A DNA stretch of 64,000 nt from Simiduia agarivorans SA1 = DSM 21679 (GCF_000305785.2 NC_018868.3:1102001-1166000); one strand, 5' to 3'; counted from the stretch's first letter, positions 26,957-36,048 are shown. Numbers and translations are program-made. Notes: generated by a model not told the origin, from the letters alone.

Positions 26957-29848
26957 ATGCACACCGAGACTGAAACCAGCAGCAAACAGCCGACAGTCAA
27001 CCCCAAAACCGACAGCCAGACTACCGTCAGCGCCACAGCCCCGGGTAAAATCCGGGTAATCAAGCGCAACGGTACCGTGGTGCCCTTCGACGCTTCAAAA
27101 ATTGAAGTGGCGGTGACCAAAGCCTTTCTCGCCGTAGAAGGTGGCACCGCGGCGGCGTCTTCACGCATCCGCGAAACGGTCAAGAACCTGACTCAAATGG
27201 TAGCCGCGGTGTTTACCCGTCGCATGGCCTCCGGCGGCACCATCCACATCGAAGAAATCCAGGATCAGGTGGAACTGGCGCTGATGCGCACCGGCGAGCA
27301 TAAAGTCGCGCGCGACTACGTGCTCTACCGTGAAGAACACGCGCGCGCGCGCGCAGCCAAAAAATCGGCAGAGCCGGTGGTGGCAGACCCCAAATACCCC
27401 ACCATCAACGTCACACTGGCGGACGGCAGCAAAGCCCCGCTGGACATGTTACGTCTGCGCACCATCGTCAGCGAAGCCTGTGCCGGCCTGAAAGACGTGA
27501 GCGACCAGGCCATTCTGGACGAAGCCATGCGCAATCTGTACGACGGCGTGTCGCTGGAAGACGTAAACACCTCACTGGTGATCACCGCCCGTACCCTGGT
27601 AGAAAAAGAACCCAACTACACCTACGCCACCGCGCGTTTGCTGTGCGACAAGTTACGTGCCGAAGCGCTCACCTTCCTGGGTGTGGCCACTTCCGCCACC
27701 CAGCATGACATGGAGCACTTGTACGCCGCCGCCCTGCCCGCCTACATCAAAAAAGGCGTAGAGCTGGAGCTGCTGGACCCGGTACTGCTGGAGTTCGATC
27801 TTGATACATTGGGCAAGGCACTGATTGCCGAGCGCGATCTTCAGTTTACTTACCTCGGTTTGCAGACTCTGTACGACCGCTACTTCATTCACAGCAACAA
27901 TGTGCGCTTTGAACTGCCGCAGGTGTTTTTCATGCGCGTGGCCATGGGCCTGGCGGTGGAAGAAGACAATCGCAATGAGCGCGCCATCGAGTTCTACCGG
28001 TTGCTGAGCTCTTTCGACTACATGAGCTCTACGCCCACGCTGTTCAATGCCGGCACTTTGCGCCCGCAACTGTCCTCCTGCTACCTGACCACGGTACCGG
28101 ACGATCTGCACGGCATTTACGGTGCAATCCAGGACAACGCCATGCTGAGCAAATTTGCCGGCGGCCTGGGCAACGATTGGACTCCCGTGCGTTCCCTCGG
28201 CGCCTACATCAAAGGCACCAACGGCAAGTCACAGGGCGTTGTGCCTTTCCTGAAAGTGGCCAACGATACCGCCGTTGCCGTGAATCAGGGCGGCAAGCGC
28301 AAGGGCGCGGTGTGTGCGTACCTCGAAACCTGGCACATGGACATCGAAGAGTTTCTGGACCTGCGCAAAAATACCGGTGACGACCGTCGCCGCACCCACG
28401 ACATGAACACCGCCAACTGGGTACCGGACCTGTTCATGAAGCGCGTGTTTGAAGACAAGCCCTGGACATTGTTCTCACCCAACGACGTGCCCGACCTGCA
28501 CGATTTATTCGGCAAGGCGTTTGAAGAGCGCTACGAGCACTACGAAAAACTCGCCGCCGAAGGCAAGATGCGTTTGTTCAAAACCGTCAAAGCCGCTGAC
28601 CTCTGGCGCAAGATGCTGGGCATGCTGTTTGAAACCGGACACCCCTGGATCACCTTTAAAGATGCCTGCAACCTGCGCAGCCCGCAGCAACACGCCGGTG
28701 TGGTGCACTCCTCTAACCTGTGTACCGAAATTACCCTGAACACCAAAGCCGGCGAAGAAATTGCCGTGTGTAACCTGGGCTCGGTTAACCTGAAACAACA
28801 CATTGTGGACGGCAAGCTGGATCAGGCCAAACTGCGCGCCACCGTTCGCACCGCCGTGCGCATGCTCGACAATGTAATCGACATTAACTACTACAGCGTG
28901 GACACCGCCAAGCAGTCCAACGCCCGTCACCGCCCCGTGGGCCTGGGTCTGATGGGCTTCCAGGATGCGCTGTACGAGCAACGCATTCCCTACGGTTCCG
29001 ACGCCGCCGTGGAATTTGCCGACACCTCCATGGAAGCGATCAGCTACTACGCCATCGAAGCCTCCAGCGAGCTGGCCGTTGAACGCGGCCGCTACTCAAC
29101 GTTTGAGGGCTCACTGTGGGATCAGGGCATTCTGCCCATCGATTCCATCGCGCTGCTGATGAAAAACCGTGGCGAGAAATTTATCGAACAAGACCAGAGC
29201 CAGCGTCTGGACTGGGCCAGCCTTCGCGCCAAGGTGCAAAAAGACGGCATGCGCAACTCCAACGTGATGGCGATTGCGCCCACCGCCACTATCGCCAACA
29301 TTACCGGAGTGTCTCAGTCTATCGAGCCCACCTATCAGAACCTGTATGTGAAATCGAATCTGTCGGGTGAATTCACTGTGGTTAACCCCTACCTGGTACA
29401 CGATCTGAAAGATCGCGGCCTGTGGGACAGCGTGATGGTGAATGACCTGAAATACTACGAAGGTTCTGTGCAACAAATCGACCGCATCCCGGACGATCTG
29501 AAACAGCTTTACTCCAATGCTTTTGAAGTAGAACCACGCTGGATCGTAGACGCCGCCAGCCGTCGTCAGAAGTGGATTGATCAGGCCCAGAGTCTGAACC
29601 TTTACATCGCCGGCGCTTCCGGTAAAAAACTGGATCTCACCTACCGCATGGCTTGGTTCCGTGGTCTGAAAACCACCTACTACCTGCGCGCCCTGGCTGC
29701 CACATCTACCGAGAAGTCCACGGTGACCACCGGTACCTTGAACAAGGTTTCCTCCGGCGCACCCGCTGCACCGGTCCAAGCCGCCGGCCCGGCCGAAGTG
29801 CCCAAGGCCTGCTCACTGGACGATCCCGATTGTGAAGCTTGCCAATAA
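26957..29848 (+). CDS. nrdA: Class Ia ribonucleoside-diphosphate reductase large subunit NrdA
   Basis: A 963-residue alpha subunit that reduces NDPs to dNDPs. Two ATP-cones stand at the N-terminus (VIKRNGTVVPFDASKIEVA from about residue 33, and TLADGSKAPLDMLRLRTIV from about 150), the arrangement seen in pseudomonads. The catalytic barrel includes LSSCYLTTVPD with the first active-site cysteine, NLCTEITLN with the radical-chain cysteine, and AIAPTATIANITG. The C-terminal swinging cysteine pair is DDPDCEACQ. NrdR and DnaA sites lie upstream. The small subunit gene nrdB is not downstream: a terminator and a palindromic element follow instead, so it must be elsewhere. Confidence 0.96.
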   Translation: MHTETETSSKQPTVNPKTDSQTTVSATAPGKIRVIKRNGTVVPFDASKIEVAVTKAFLAVEGGTAAASSRIRETVKNLTQMVAAVFTRRMASGGTIHIEEIQDQVELALMRTGEHKVARDYVLYREEHARARAAKKSAEPVVADPKYPTINVTLADGSKAPLDMLRLRTIVSEACAGLKDVSDQAILDEAMRNLYDGVSLEDVNTSLVITARTLVEKEPNYTYATARLLCDKLRAEALTFLGVATSATQHDMEHLYAAALPAYIKKGVELELLDPVLLEFDLDTLGKALIAERDLQFTYLGLQTLYDRYFIHSNNVRFELPQVFFMRVAMGLAVEEDNRNERAIEFYRLLSSFDYMSSTPTLFNAGTLRPQLSSCYLTTVPDDLHGIYGAIQDNAMLSKFAGGLGNDWTPVRSLGAYIKGTNGKSQGVVPFLKVANDTAVAVNQGGKRKGAVCAYLETWHMDIEEFLDLRKNTGDDRRRTHDMNTANWVPDLFMKRVFEDKPWTLFSPNDVPDLHDLFGKAFEERYEHYEKLAAEGKMRLFKTVKAADLWRKMLGMLFETGHPWITFKDACNLRSPQQHAGVVHSSNLCTEITLNTKAGEEIAVCNLGSVNLKQHIVDGKLDQAKLRATVRTAVRMLDNVIDINYYSVDTAKQSNARHRPVGLGLMGFQDALYEQRIPYGSDAAVEFADTSMEAISYYAIEASSELAVERGRYSTFEGSLWDQGILPIDSIALLMKNRGEKFIEQDQSQRLDWASLRAKVQKDGMRNSNVMAIAPTATIANITGVSQSIEPTYQNLYVKSNLSGEFTVVNPYLVHDLKDRGLWDSVMVNDLKYYEGSVQQIDRIPDDLKQLYSNAFEVEPRWIVDAASRRQKWIDQAQSLNLYIAGASGKKLDLTYRMAWFRGLKTTYYLRALAATSTEKSTVTTGTLNKVSSGAPAAPVQAAGPAEVPKACSLDDPDCEACQ

Positions 29849-29868
29849 GAGCAGGTTTTAGGGTGTAC

Positions 29869-29895
29869 AAGCCGCGCGTTGCGCGGCTTTTTTTA
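29869..29895 (+). terminator. Intrinsic terminator of nrdA
   Basis: The stem AGCCGCGC / GCGCGGCT has a three-base loop and is followed by seven further T, 21 bases after the nrdA stop. Confidence 0.9.
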
Positions 29896-30268
29896 TGGCC
29901 ATGGATGGCCTGTATGCCGACAAGAGCCATGGAGGGCGAGTCGGCGATGCCGATGTGTCGGACCACCCGCACTCCGGGTGGCGGTTCGCACAGCCAATTT
30001 GCCGCTCAACGATACGTCCTTTGTATCGATTCGCTCGCGCCACATCCCTGTGGCTTGCAAACTGGCTGTGCGAACCGCCAAACAAAGACCGCAGAGATGC
30101 AAAGCATTCACGGACTTTGTGGCATGAGCTCAGTGGGTAGTTATTGCCGTTGAACCCTTTTGGAATAGAGCCTAAGTTCCCTTCCCCATGTATTTCGGGC
30201 AATCTAAGCACTGTCACGCACAATGCGCCTGATTAAGTTCAGGCGCTCAATGTTAAATAAGGAAATTT
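29896..30268. other. Intergenic region between nrdA terminator and SIMPL gene
   Basis: No supported gene. The left part holds two related CCATGGA(T/G)GG segments (29899 and 29928). The centre is the structured palindrome listed separately. The remaining 190 bases run into the SIMPL gene, with TAAGGAAAT as its ribosome binding site at 30257. Confidence 0.6.
29963..30079. repeat. Structured palindromic element (three-way-junction inverted repeat)
   Basis: Two arms of 23 bases (29980-30002 and 30057-30079) are complementary except at one position. They enclose two perfect 6-bp hairpins: CGATAC/GTATCG (30010-30028) and GCCACA/TGTGGC (30039-30054). A further perfect 7-bp hairpin, CCACCCG/CGGGTGG (29963-29981), abuts the left arm. 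The whole folds as a long stem with a branched top on either strand. No open frame of coding character, transposase or target duplication is evident. It could be a MITE-like mobile repeat or a structured RNA. Confidence 0.7.
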
Positions 30269-31048
30269 ATGCGCCAGTTTCTTGCCCTAGCCCTCACCTT
30301 TTGTGCACTGCCCGCTCTCGCATCACCCGAACTCAAAGGCAGCCCTGACGAGTTGCGTCAATTCCTCCACCCCAGTGAAAACCAGGTCATGCTCTATGCC
30401 GAGGCCGAAGAGACCGCTTACTCCGATATTGCTGTTATCGATCTGGTGGTGCGTACGGAAGCCAAAAATCTTGCGGACTCCTTGCAGGCCAACACCCGGA
30501 TCAGGGAGACCATCACCAAAACACTGATTGCCGAAGGCATCGCACCCGATGCCATCAAGAACGCAAAATTTGCCACTTCACCTCAGTTTGGCTGGTTTGG
30601 CGACACGCCCAAAAGCTATGAAGTACTTAACCGCATTACCATCAAGGTATCGGATGAAGCCCACATGCAGCGCATAGCCACCCTTGCAGACAAACACAAA
30701 GAGGTGGAATTCGGCGGCACGCGCTTTGAGCACAGTGAGAAAGAAAAGTTTGAAGCTAAAGTCAAAAAGGACGCACTTGCCAAACTGATGCAACAAAAGC
30801 TTGAATATGAACAAGCGTTGGGCCTGGACCTGCAACCCATCAGTTTTCGCAAGGCGTCAGTGGAAATGGCACCCACCGCGGGCGCCATGGCGTTAGAAGA
30901 GATTGTGGTCACCGCATCCCGTTCAAAGCGGGCGGATTCTTACCTCAGTGACAGCCGTGAACCAGCCCCCGCCGCCACACCAAGTTTTGATGAGATACGC
31001 TACCATGCAGGCATTTATGTGGAATTCAGGGTTCAGAAGCCAAAATAA
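30269..31048 (+). CDS. Periplasmic SIMPL-domain (DUF541) protein with a TonB-box-like segment
   Basis: A 259-residue exported protein: signal peptide to about residue 18 (ALPALA-SPE), then a SIMPL/DUF541 domain (about residues 40-255). The family motifs include the AKNLADSLQANTRIRETI region and the Phe-rich strand FATSPQFGW. SIMPL proteins are periplasmic or outer-membrane, and their biochemical role is poorly known. Residues 210-217 read EEIVVTAS, which matches the TonB box found at the N-terminus of TonB-dependent receptors. It sits in an Ala/Pro/Ser-rich insert before the final strand of the domain. The stop overlaps the start of the desaturase gene by one base, so the two are coupled. Confidence 0.8.
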   Translation: MRQFLALALTFCALPALASPELKGSPDELRQFLHPSENQVMLYAEAEETAYSDIAVIDLVVRTEAKNLADSLQANTRIRETITKTLIAEGIAPDAIKNAKFATSPQFGWFGDTPKSYEVLNRITIKVSDEAHMQRIATLADKHKEVEFGGTRFEHSEKEKFEAKVKKDALAKLMQQKLEYEQALGLDLQPISFRKASVEMAPTAGAMALEEIVVTASRSKRADSYLSDSREPAPAATPSFDEIRYHAGIYVEFRVQKPK

Positions 31049-31791
31049 TGTTTTTCGATTTACTGAACCCGCTGATCCACTACTGGATTGACGCACCGAT
31101 TGCCATTGCCTGGGCAATGGCCGCAGTGGCCAACATTGCCATCTATCTGATTGGCGCCTTTGGTGTAAGCCGTATCAGCCAATGGCTGATACGCACGGGT
31201 ACAGCGCGCTCGTACGATGCGAATGCCGTGGGTTCCCAACAATACCAACGGGAAATACAGTGGAGCTTGTTGACCTGCTTGCTACTTGCCTGCACCAGCC
31301 TGTTCACCCGGGAGCTCTATGGTGGGGTCTGGCCCGAATCGCTAACACAGTGGTTTTTTCAGGTGTTGCTGTTCGTGATTTATTACGAAGTCTATTCCTA
31401 CGGCATCCACCGTCTTTTTCATACAAGGTTATTCAGGAAAGTACATGGCGTTCATCACCGTTCGGTGATCACTACACCATTCAGTGCTTACTCGGTTCAC
31501 CCTATCGAAGCCTTAAGCATTGGCCTGAGTGCACCACTGTTTATGTTGATGGTAGATTTTTCACTGGGGCCAGCGTTCATTCTGCATGTGTTTGGCATGC
31601 TGTTTACCGTGGGCATTCATGCGAACATTGAACTGATGCACTGGGGCAAGCCACTGAACCGATGGACCCGTCATCATCAACTGCATCATGCACTGGGCAA
31701 TCGGAATTTTGGCTTTACCAGCCTGATTTTGGATAGAGTGTTTGGAACGGCAGGGCCAGCAACGGACCCAGATCTAAAACCGACCAATTAA
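31048..31791 (+). CDS. Sterol desaturase / fatty acid hydroxylase family membrane enzyme
   Basis: A 247-residue polytopic di-iron oxygenase. The histidine clusters HRLFH, HGVHHRS and HHQLHH are present in the order expected for the family, and four to five hydrophobic segments surround them. Bacterial members hydroxylate or desaturate lipids, including ornithine lipids, sphingoid or carotenoid substrates. The substrate here is not evident. It is translationally coupled to the SIMPL gene (TAATG overlap), so the two may act on the same envelope process. A palindromic repeat follows. Confidence 0.85.
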   Translation: MFFDLLNPLIHYWIDAPIAIAWAMAAVANIAIYLIGAFGVSRISQWLIRTGTARSYDANAVGSQQYQREIQWSLLTCLLLACTSLFTRELYGGVWPESLTQWFFQVLLFVIYYEVYSYGIHRLFHTRLFRKVHGVHHRSVITTPFSAYSVHPIEALSIGLSAPLFMLMVDFSLGPAFILHVFGMLFTVGIHANIELMHWGKPLNRWTRHHQLHHALGNRNFGFTSLILDRVFGTAGPATDPDLKPTN

Positions 31792-31824
31792 AACGAGCGG
31801 CGTTTTATTTTAGAAAGGTGTTAC

Positions 31825-31851
31825 GGTGGGTTACGCTAGCGCTAACCCACC
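31825..31851. repeat. GGTGGGTTA...TAACCCACC palindrome
   Basis: Nine-base perfect arms flank CGCTAGCGC, itself nearly self-complementary. Palindromes of this wording are widespread dispersed repeats in proteobacteria. It lies between two convergent genes and could act as a bidirectional terminator, though no T-tract is adjacent. Confidence 0.6.
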
Positions 31852-31878
31852 CTACAATACACCAACCTCTGAATAGAC

Positions 31879-33201
31879 TTAATCGCCTAGCCGCATTTGG
31901 CCCAGTTCACGAGAATAAAAACAACTGGCCCGATAAAAACAAAACGCTGCCAATACGCCACCCAAAACCACCGCACTCAGCATGGCATAACGTAAGCCCT
32001 CGGCGCCCATGCTGGCACCCAGCCAATCACTGACCAGCCCCACATACACCGGCCCCAATCCCAGGCCGACAATATTAATCACGAGAAACAGCAAGGCCGA
32101 TCCCATGGCCCGCATGCGGCTGTCGGCCAGATTGTGCGTCACGGCGATTGCAGGGCCGATATAACCGGTCATGATACTGCCGGGAATGATGTACACCAGC
32201 AGTGCACTCAGCTTGGCGTCCAATAGCAGTGTCAGTGATAGCAACGGTACGCACGCGAGTAAAATTCCCATTGGAACCCACAGGGCCCAGCGGACATTTT
32301 TTTCGCTTAGCCTGTCCGCCAAATAGCCTCCAGCAAAGGTACCTAAAGCGCCTCCCACACCGGCGATCATCGCCAACCAGGAGCCGATTTCTCCGGTACC
32401 CATGCCGTGCAACCGCACCAGAAAAGAGGGTAACCAATTCGCCAGGCCATATCCCACAAAGCTGCTGAGGCCCGCACCAATGGCCAGCCAACGCACCGTG
32501 CGCTGTTGCCAGAAATGCGCCACCACCTGCAAGAAGGGCACTGTTTCCTGCGCTGCATTTTCTTGCTTAATACTTAATCGCGTGGGTTCATCGACAGTGA
32601 ATTTAATCAGCAATGCAATCAGGATGCCGGGCGCCGCGACGGCAAACAACGCAACACGCCAACCGTAGAGTTCATTCAACCAGCCACCCAGCAATAACCC
32701 CACCAGAATGCCAATATTGATACCGAGAGAATAGGTGGCCATGGCGGTGGCACGGAATTTTTGCGGAAATATATCGGAAATCATGGAATGCGCGGGCGGG
32801 CTGCAGCCCGCTTCGCCGATACCCACACCAATACGCGCCGCCAGCAACTGGAGGTAGGACTGCGCCATACCGCACAGGGCGGTCATCAGGCTCCACAGGC
32901 TGATCGCCAGCGCAATAATATTTTTACGCTTACCCACATCGGCCCAGCGGGCAATGGGAATGCCGAAGCCCACATAGAAAATCGCGAAGACAAACCCGTT
33001 CAGTACTCCCAGCTGGGTATCCGACAACGCAAATTCCTGTTTGATGGGTTCCTGCAAAATAGAAATAATCTGCCGGTCCACAAAGTTGAACACATAGGCC
33101 AGCGTCAACAACGCCAACACATACAATCGATAATCCGGGCGCTGATAGCGCCCACTGATCGCCGGCGCGGGCGACGGTACCGTTTCCTTGGCTGAGTTCA
33201 T
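31879..33201 (-). CDS. MFS transporter of the Spinster-like group
   Basis: A 440-residue, 12-span major facilitator. The first span begins YVFNFVDRQIISILQEPIKQEF, a hallmark of Spinster-like bacterial MFS proteins. The MFS loop signature appears as GIPIARWADVGKRKNII between spans two and three, and ARIGVGIGEAGCSPP belongs to span four. The related second-half loop is FAGGYLADRLSEKN. The substrate is unknown; lipids and carboxylates have been proposed for relatives. The ATG at 33201 has AAGGA upstream and overlaps the MscS stop in an ATGA, so the two are one operon. Confidence 0.85.
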   Translation of the reverse strand: MNSAKETVPSPAPAISGRYQRPDYRLYVLALLTLAYVFNFVDRQIISILQEPIKQEFALSDTQLGVLNGFVFAIFYVGFGIPIARWADVGKRKNIIALAISLWSLMTALCGMAQSYLQLLAARIGVGIGEAGCSPPAHSMISDIFPQKFRATAMATYSLGINIGILVGLLLGGWLNELYGWRVALFAVAAPGILIALLIKFTVDEPTRLSIKQENAAQETVPFLQVVAHFWQQRTVRWLAIGAGLSSFVGYGLANWLPSFLVRLHGMGTGEIGSWLAMIAGVGGALGTFAGGYLADRLSEKNVRWALWVPMGILLACVPLLSLTLLLDAKLSALLVYIIPGSIMTGYIGPAIAVTHNLADSRMRAMGSALLFLVINIVGLGLGPVYVGLVSDWLGASMGAEGLRYAMLSAVVLGGVLAAFCFYRASCFYSRELGQMRLGD

Positions 33202-34349
33202 CCTGATTCCTTCTGATCGTTGGCCGGCCATTGCCTGATGTAGACATCCTGTTTGGCGTAGGGAATTTCGACACCGTGGGCATTGAACAGTTTATAGATG
33301 GTCATATAGAGCTCGTGCGCGATGCGGCCGCGGTCTTCAGGCTTGGTTATCCAGGCCATCAGATTGAAATCCAGGCTGGAGGCGCCAAACCCGCGCAGGC
33401 GCACTTTCGGTGCAGGGTCATCACACAGATCCGGGTGTTCCCGCCCCACTCTGGCCAATAACTCACACACCAGATCCACATCGCTGCCATAGGCCACACC
33501 CACCACGATGCGAATACGCAGCGCTTCTGGCCCGCCGCTCTCGTTAATAATTTTTGCACTGGCAATCACGCCATTGGGAATCGTGATCTCCACATCATCC
33601 CGCGTCAGTAAGCGGGTACTGCGCAATCCGATTGCACACACCTTTCCGCGCTCACCCGAATCCAAATTAATGTAATCGCCAATTTTGTAAGGCGCATCGG
33701 CTACGATAAAAAAGCCGGAAAACAGATTGGCCAACGTATCCTTGGCCGCAAAGCCCACAGCCAAGCCCGCAATACCCGCACTGGCGAGCCAGCCCACCGG
33801 ATTGATACCCCAGATCATCAGCAGCAGATAACTGCCGATCATGATGGCAATCAGCTTTATCGTGAGGTCAAACAACGGGACGGTGCGGGAATCGACAATC
33901 CGGAAACGATGTGCATTGCTGAGCGCATCCAGCACGATGGAGGTCACCTTCAACGCGGCACTCATCCAACTGGCCACTATCACCGAGACCGCCAGCTTGA
34001 CCAGGGTTTCACCACCCCACGGCAGCTGTACCACGGCGATGGCCAGCGACACCCCAAAATAGAAAATGGTATTGAAAATAGGTTTTTTCAGCGCGGCAAG
34101 TACCCGATCATCAACGGTGGATGCCGTGAGTCCGGTGAGCTTGCCCACCAGCCCCACCAGCACAGTGCGCAGCGCGAGCCCGAGCAGGTAAAAACCCACA
34201 ACGATGATCAGCGCACCGAGCCAGGGGTGATCAATAACCAGCGTCCAGAATGACAGCAATGGTTCTGGTAACCACTGATTCACATCCAATAGCTGATCTG
34301 AAATGGAGATTGGGGTGCTATCGCCGGTATCCGCTGGCGCCTGGGACAT
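33198..34349 (-). CDS. Small-conductance mechanosensitive channel (MscS family)
   Basis: A 383-residue channel with four hydrophobic segments before the conserved pore helix region GIAGLAVGFAAKDTLANLFSGF (Gly/Ala packing of TM3). The beta domain starts FIVADAPYKIGDYINLDSG, then VCAIGLRSTRLLTRDDVEITIPNG. A C-terminal alpha-beta domain follows. It releases solutes on osmotic downshock. It precedes the MFS gene in one operon and is divergent from the TssBC gene. This is a medium-length MscS paralogue with extra N-terminal spans compared with E. coli MscS. Confidence 0.9.
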   Translation of the reverse strand: MSQAPADTGDSTPISISDQLLDVNQWLPEPLLSFWTLVIDHPWLGALIIVVGFYLLGLALRTVLVGLVGKLTGLTASTVDDRVLAALKKPIFNTIFYFGVSLAIAVVQLPWGGETLVKLAVSVIVASWMSAALKVTSIVLDALSNAHRFRIVDSRTVPLFDLTIKLIAIMIGSYLLLMIWGINPVGWLASAGIAGLAVGFAAKDTLANLFSGFFIVADAPYKIGDYINLDSGERGKVCAIGLRSTRLLTRDDVEITIPNGVIASAKIINESGGPEALRIRIVVGVAYGSDVDLVCELLARVGREHPDLCDDPAPKVRLRGFGASSLDFNLMAWITKPEDRGRIAHELYMTIYKLFNAHGVEIPYAKQDVYIRQWPANDQKESG

Positions 34350-34566
34350 GGAGTTTCCTGATTATTGTCTTTATTCAGGCCATCATTACAAAGCCCGCAA
34401 GGACAGGCAACCGCAATTTTCCAGCCCTGAAACCAACGTACCAAGACAAAAGCAGAATCGGTGGTTTTATCCCCTATTTCGCCTGCAATCCATAACGCCC
34501 TGTTCAGTCCCTGCGAGTAAATCATTACACTCCGCCTTCGACATATTGCTGCAAAGAGGGATCTCA

Positions 34567-36048
34567 ATGACACGCGCCAGCATCCATACCGGCGGAATCG
34601 TTTTCGGTTCCGGCGACGACCTGCACTCCCCCAAAGCCCTGCCCACCGACGACGCCGGCATGCCTCTGCACATTCTGCTGATGGCCGATCTGGGCGGAAC
34701 CGGCAGCCGGCGTGAAACTCCCTTGAGTGAACGGAAAATACTGGAGATCAACCGGGATAATTTCGAGCAACGGTTTTCTGCACTGAACGTTGCTTTGGAC
34801 TTACCCAATGAGGACGAATCACTTGGTTTTGCCGAATTTGATCATCTGCACCCGGACTATTTGTACACCAATACGGCCCTGTTTAAGCAACTGCGTGCGT
34901 TAAAACAGCAATTGGCCAATCCCGCCACCTTTAACACCGCTTTGCAGCAACTCACGGGTGAAGATACCCCGGTCGCACCGGCCTTGTTTGACCAATTGTT
35001 GGCTGGCGCACAAAGCGGCGACTCGCACGACCTGCTTGATCAGGTACGCGACCCCGATGCGCTCATCCGATCAATCGTGTCACCCTTCATTGAACCCGCG
35101 GAAGACCCCCGCGCAGCCCCACTTGTCGCGAGCGTGGAGCAGGCGAGCCAGCAAGCCTTGCGTAAACTCATGCACCGCGGTGGTTTTAAGCGCCTGGAAG
35201 CCAATTGGCGCGCGCTCGACTTTTTGTGTCGAAACATCCAATCCAGTGCGCAGCTCAAACTATTTGTCTTGGATATCAGCGAGGCAGAACTGCGCGAGCA
35301 ATTCAATCGCAGCAACGACATCACCGAGACGGAGATTTACCGTCGCACCGTAGCAGAGCCTTCACAACCGGGCGGCGTCCCCTACTCGGTTCTGCTCAGC
35401 GATATCACTTTGCAAGACCGGGTCGAGGACATCCGCGTTGCCGCTGGTCTGTCCGCCCTGGCAGTTTACTCAGACGGCATTGCGCTGATCAGTGGCAGTG
35501 AGCGCATTGCCGGGTGTGAAAGCCTGTCGACTACGCCCGATCCACGGGACTGGACACACCAGTCCGACGCAGAGTTCTTACAGTTGTGGTCGGTATTGCG
35601 GGCCGAGCCGCAGGCCGAATCCCTGTTGATCGCCGCCCCGCGATTTCTGTTGCGGTTGCCTTATGGCGCTAAAACCGCACCGCTGGAATATCTGGCGTTT
35701 GAAGAGCTGGATCATCAGGCGCCACATGAAAACTACCTTTGGAGCCCGGGCGCCTACCTGGCTGCTCTGCTCATTGCCAACACCTTTGAGCAAAACTATT
35801 GGGATTTCAGCGACCGGGTATTGAATCAGGTCAACGACCTGCCCTTGCATATCCGCCCGGACGAAGACGGCGACCCCATTGCGCAAGCTGTGGCGGAAAT
35901 CTATATGACCGACACCACTGCCAGTGCGCTGATCAACGCCGGACTCTGCCCATTACGCTCAGTGAAAAACGAAGCGGCTGTGCGCGTTCCTCAACTGGTT
36001 TCCGCAGCGTCCCCTGCCACGCCGGTATTGGCAGCTATTTCTGCCTGA
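34567..36048 (+). CDS. Fused TssB-TssC type VI secretion sheath protein (isolated)
   Basis: A 493-residue cytosolic protein. Residues 32-130 match TssB/VipA: PLHILLMADLGG, PLSERKILEINRDNFEQRF and FDHLHPDYLYTNTALF. From about residue 165 it matches TssC/VipB: IVSPFIEP, ALRKLMHRGGFKRLEANWRA, LDFLCRNIQSSAQLKLFVLDIS, then APRFLLRLPYGAKTAPLEYL, FEELDHQAPHENYLW and NDLPLHI. Both are normally separate proteins forming the contractile sheath; fused versions are known in some lineages. GAGGG lies seven bases before the ATG at 34567. No other type VI gene (hcp, tssK, tssF, clpV, vgrG) is in the window. The last 20 residues are Ala/Pro rich and differ from a usual TssC tail. Function outside a full system is unknown. 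Confidence 0.85.
   Translation: MTRASIHTGGIVFGSGDDLHSPKALPTDDAGMPLHILLMADLGGTGSRRETPLSERKILEINRDNFEQRFSALNVALDLPNEDESLGFAEFDHLHPDYLYTNTALFKQLRALKQQLANPATFNTALQQLTGEDTPVAPALFDQLLAGAQSGDSHDLLDQVRDPDALIRSIVSPFIEPAEDPRAAPLVASVEQASQQALRKLMHRGGFKRLEANWRALDFLCRNIQSSAQLKLFVLDISEAELREQFNRSNDITETEIYRRTVAEPSQPGGVPYSVLLSDITLQDRVEDIRVAAGLSALAVYSDGIALISGSERIAGCESLSTTPDPRDWTHQSDAEFLQLWSVLRAEPQAESLLIAAPRFLLRLPYGAKTAPLEYLAFEELDHQAPHENYLWSPGAYLAALLIANTFEQNYWDFSDRVLNQVNDLPLHIRPDEDGDPIAQAVAEIYMTDTTASALINAGLCPLRSVKNEAAVRVPQLVSAASPATPVLAAISA

Noticed and set aside
26606..27183. Minus-strand open frames in the nrdA promoter region
   Set aside because: They cross the NrdR boxes and the nrdA start, and have no recognisable protein features.
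29980..30079. Integron attC site
   Set aside because: The arms lack the GTTRRRY/RYYYAAC core sites and no integrase or cassette gene is near.
29839..30223. Several 70-120-codon open frames after nrdA on both strands
   Set aside because: They arise from the symmetric palindrome and the terminator. They overlap each other in all frames and have no credible start.
34303..34566. Long N-terminal extension of the TssBC fusion
   Set aside because: The extension has no homology and no binding site, while the ATG at 34567 has GAGGG at good distance and starts just before the TssB-like part.
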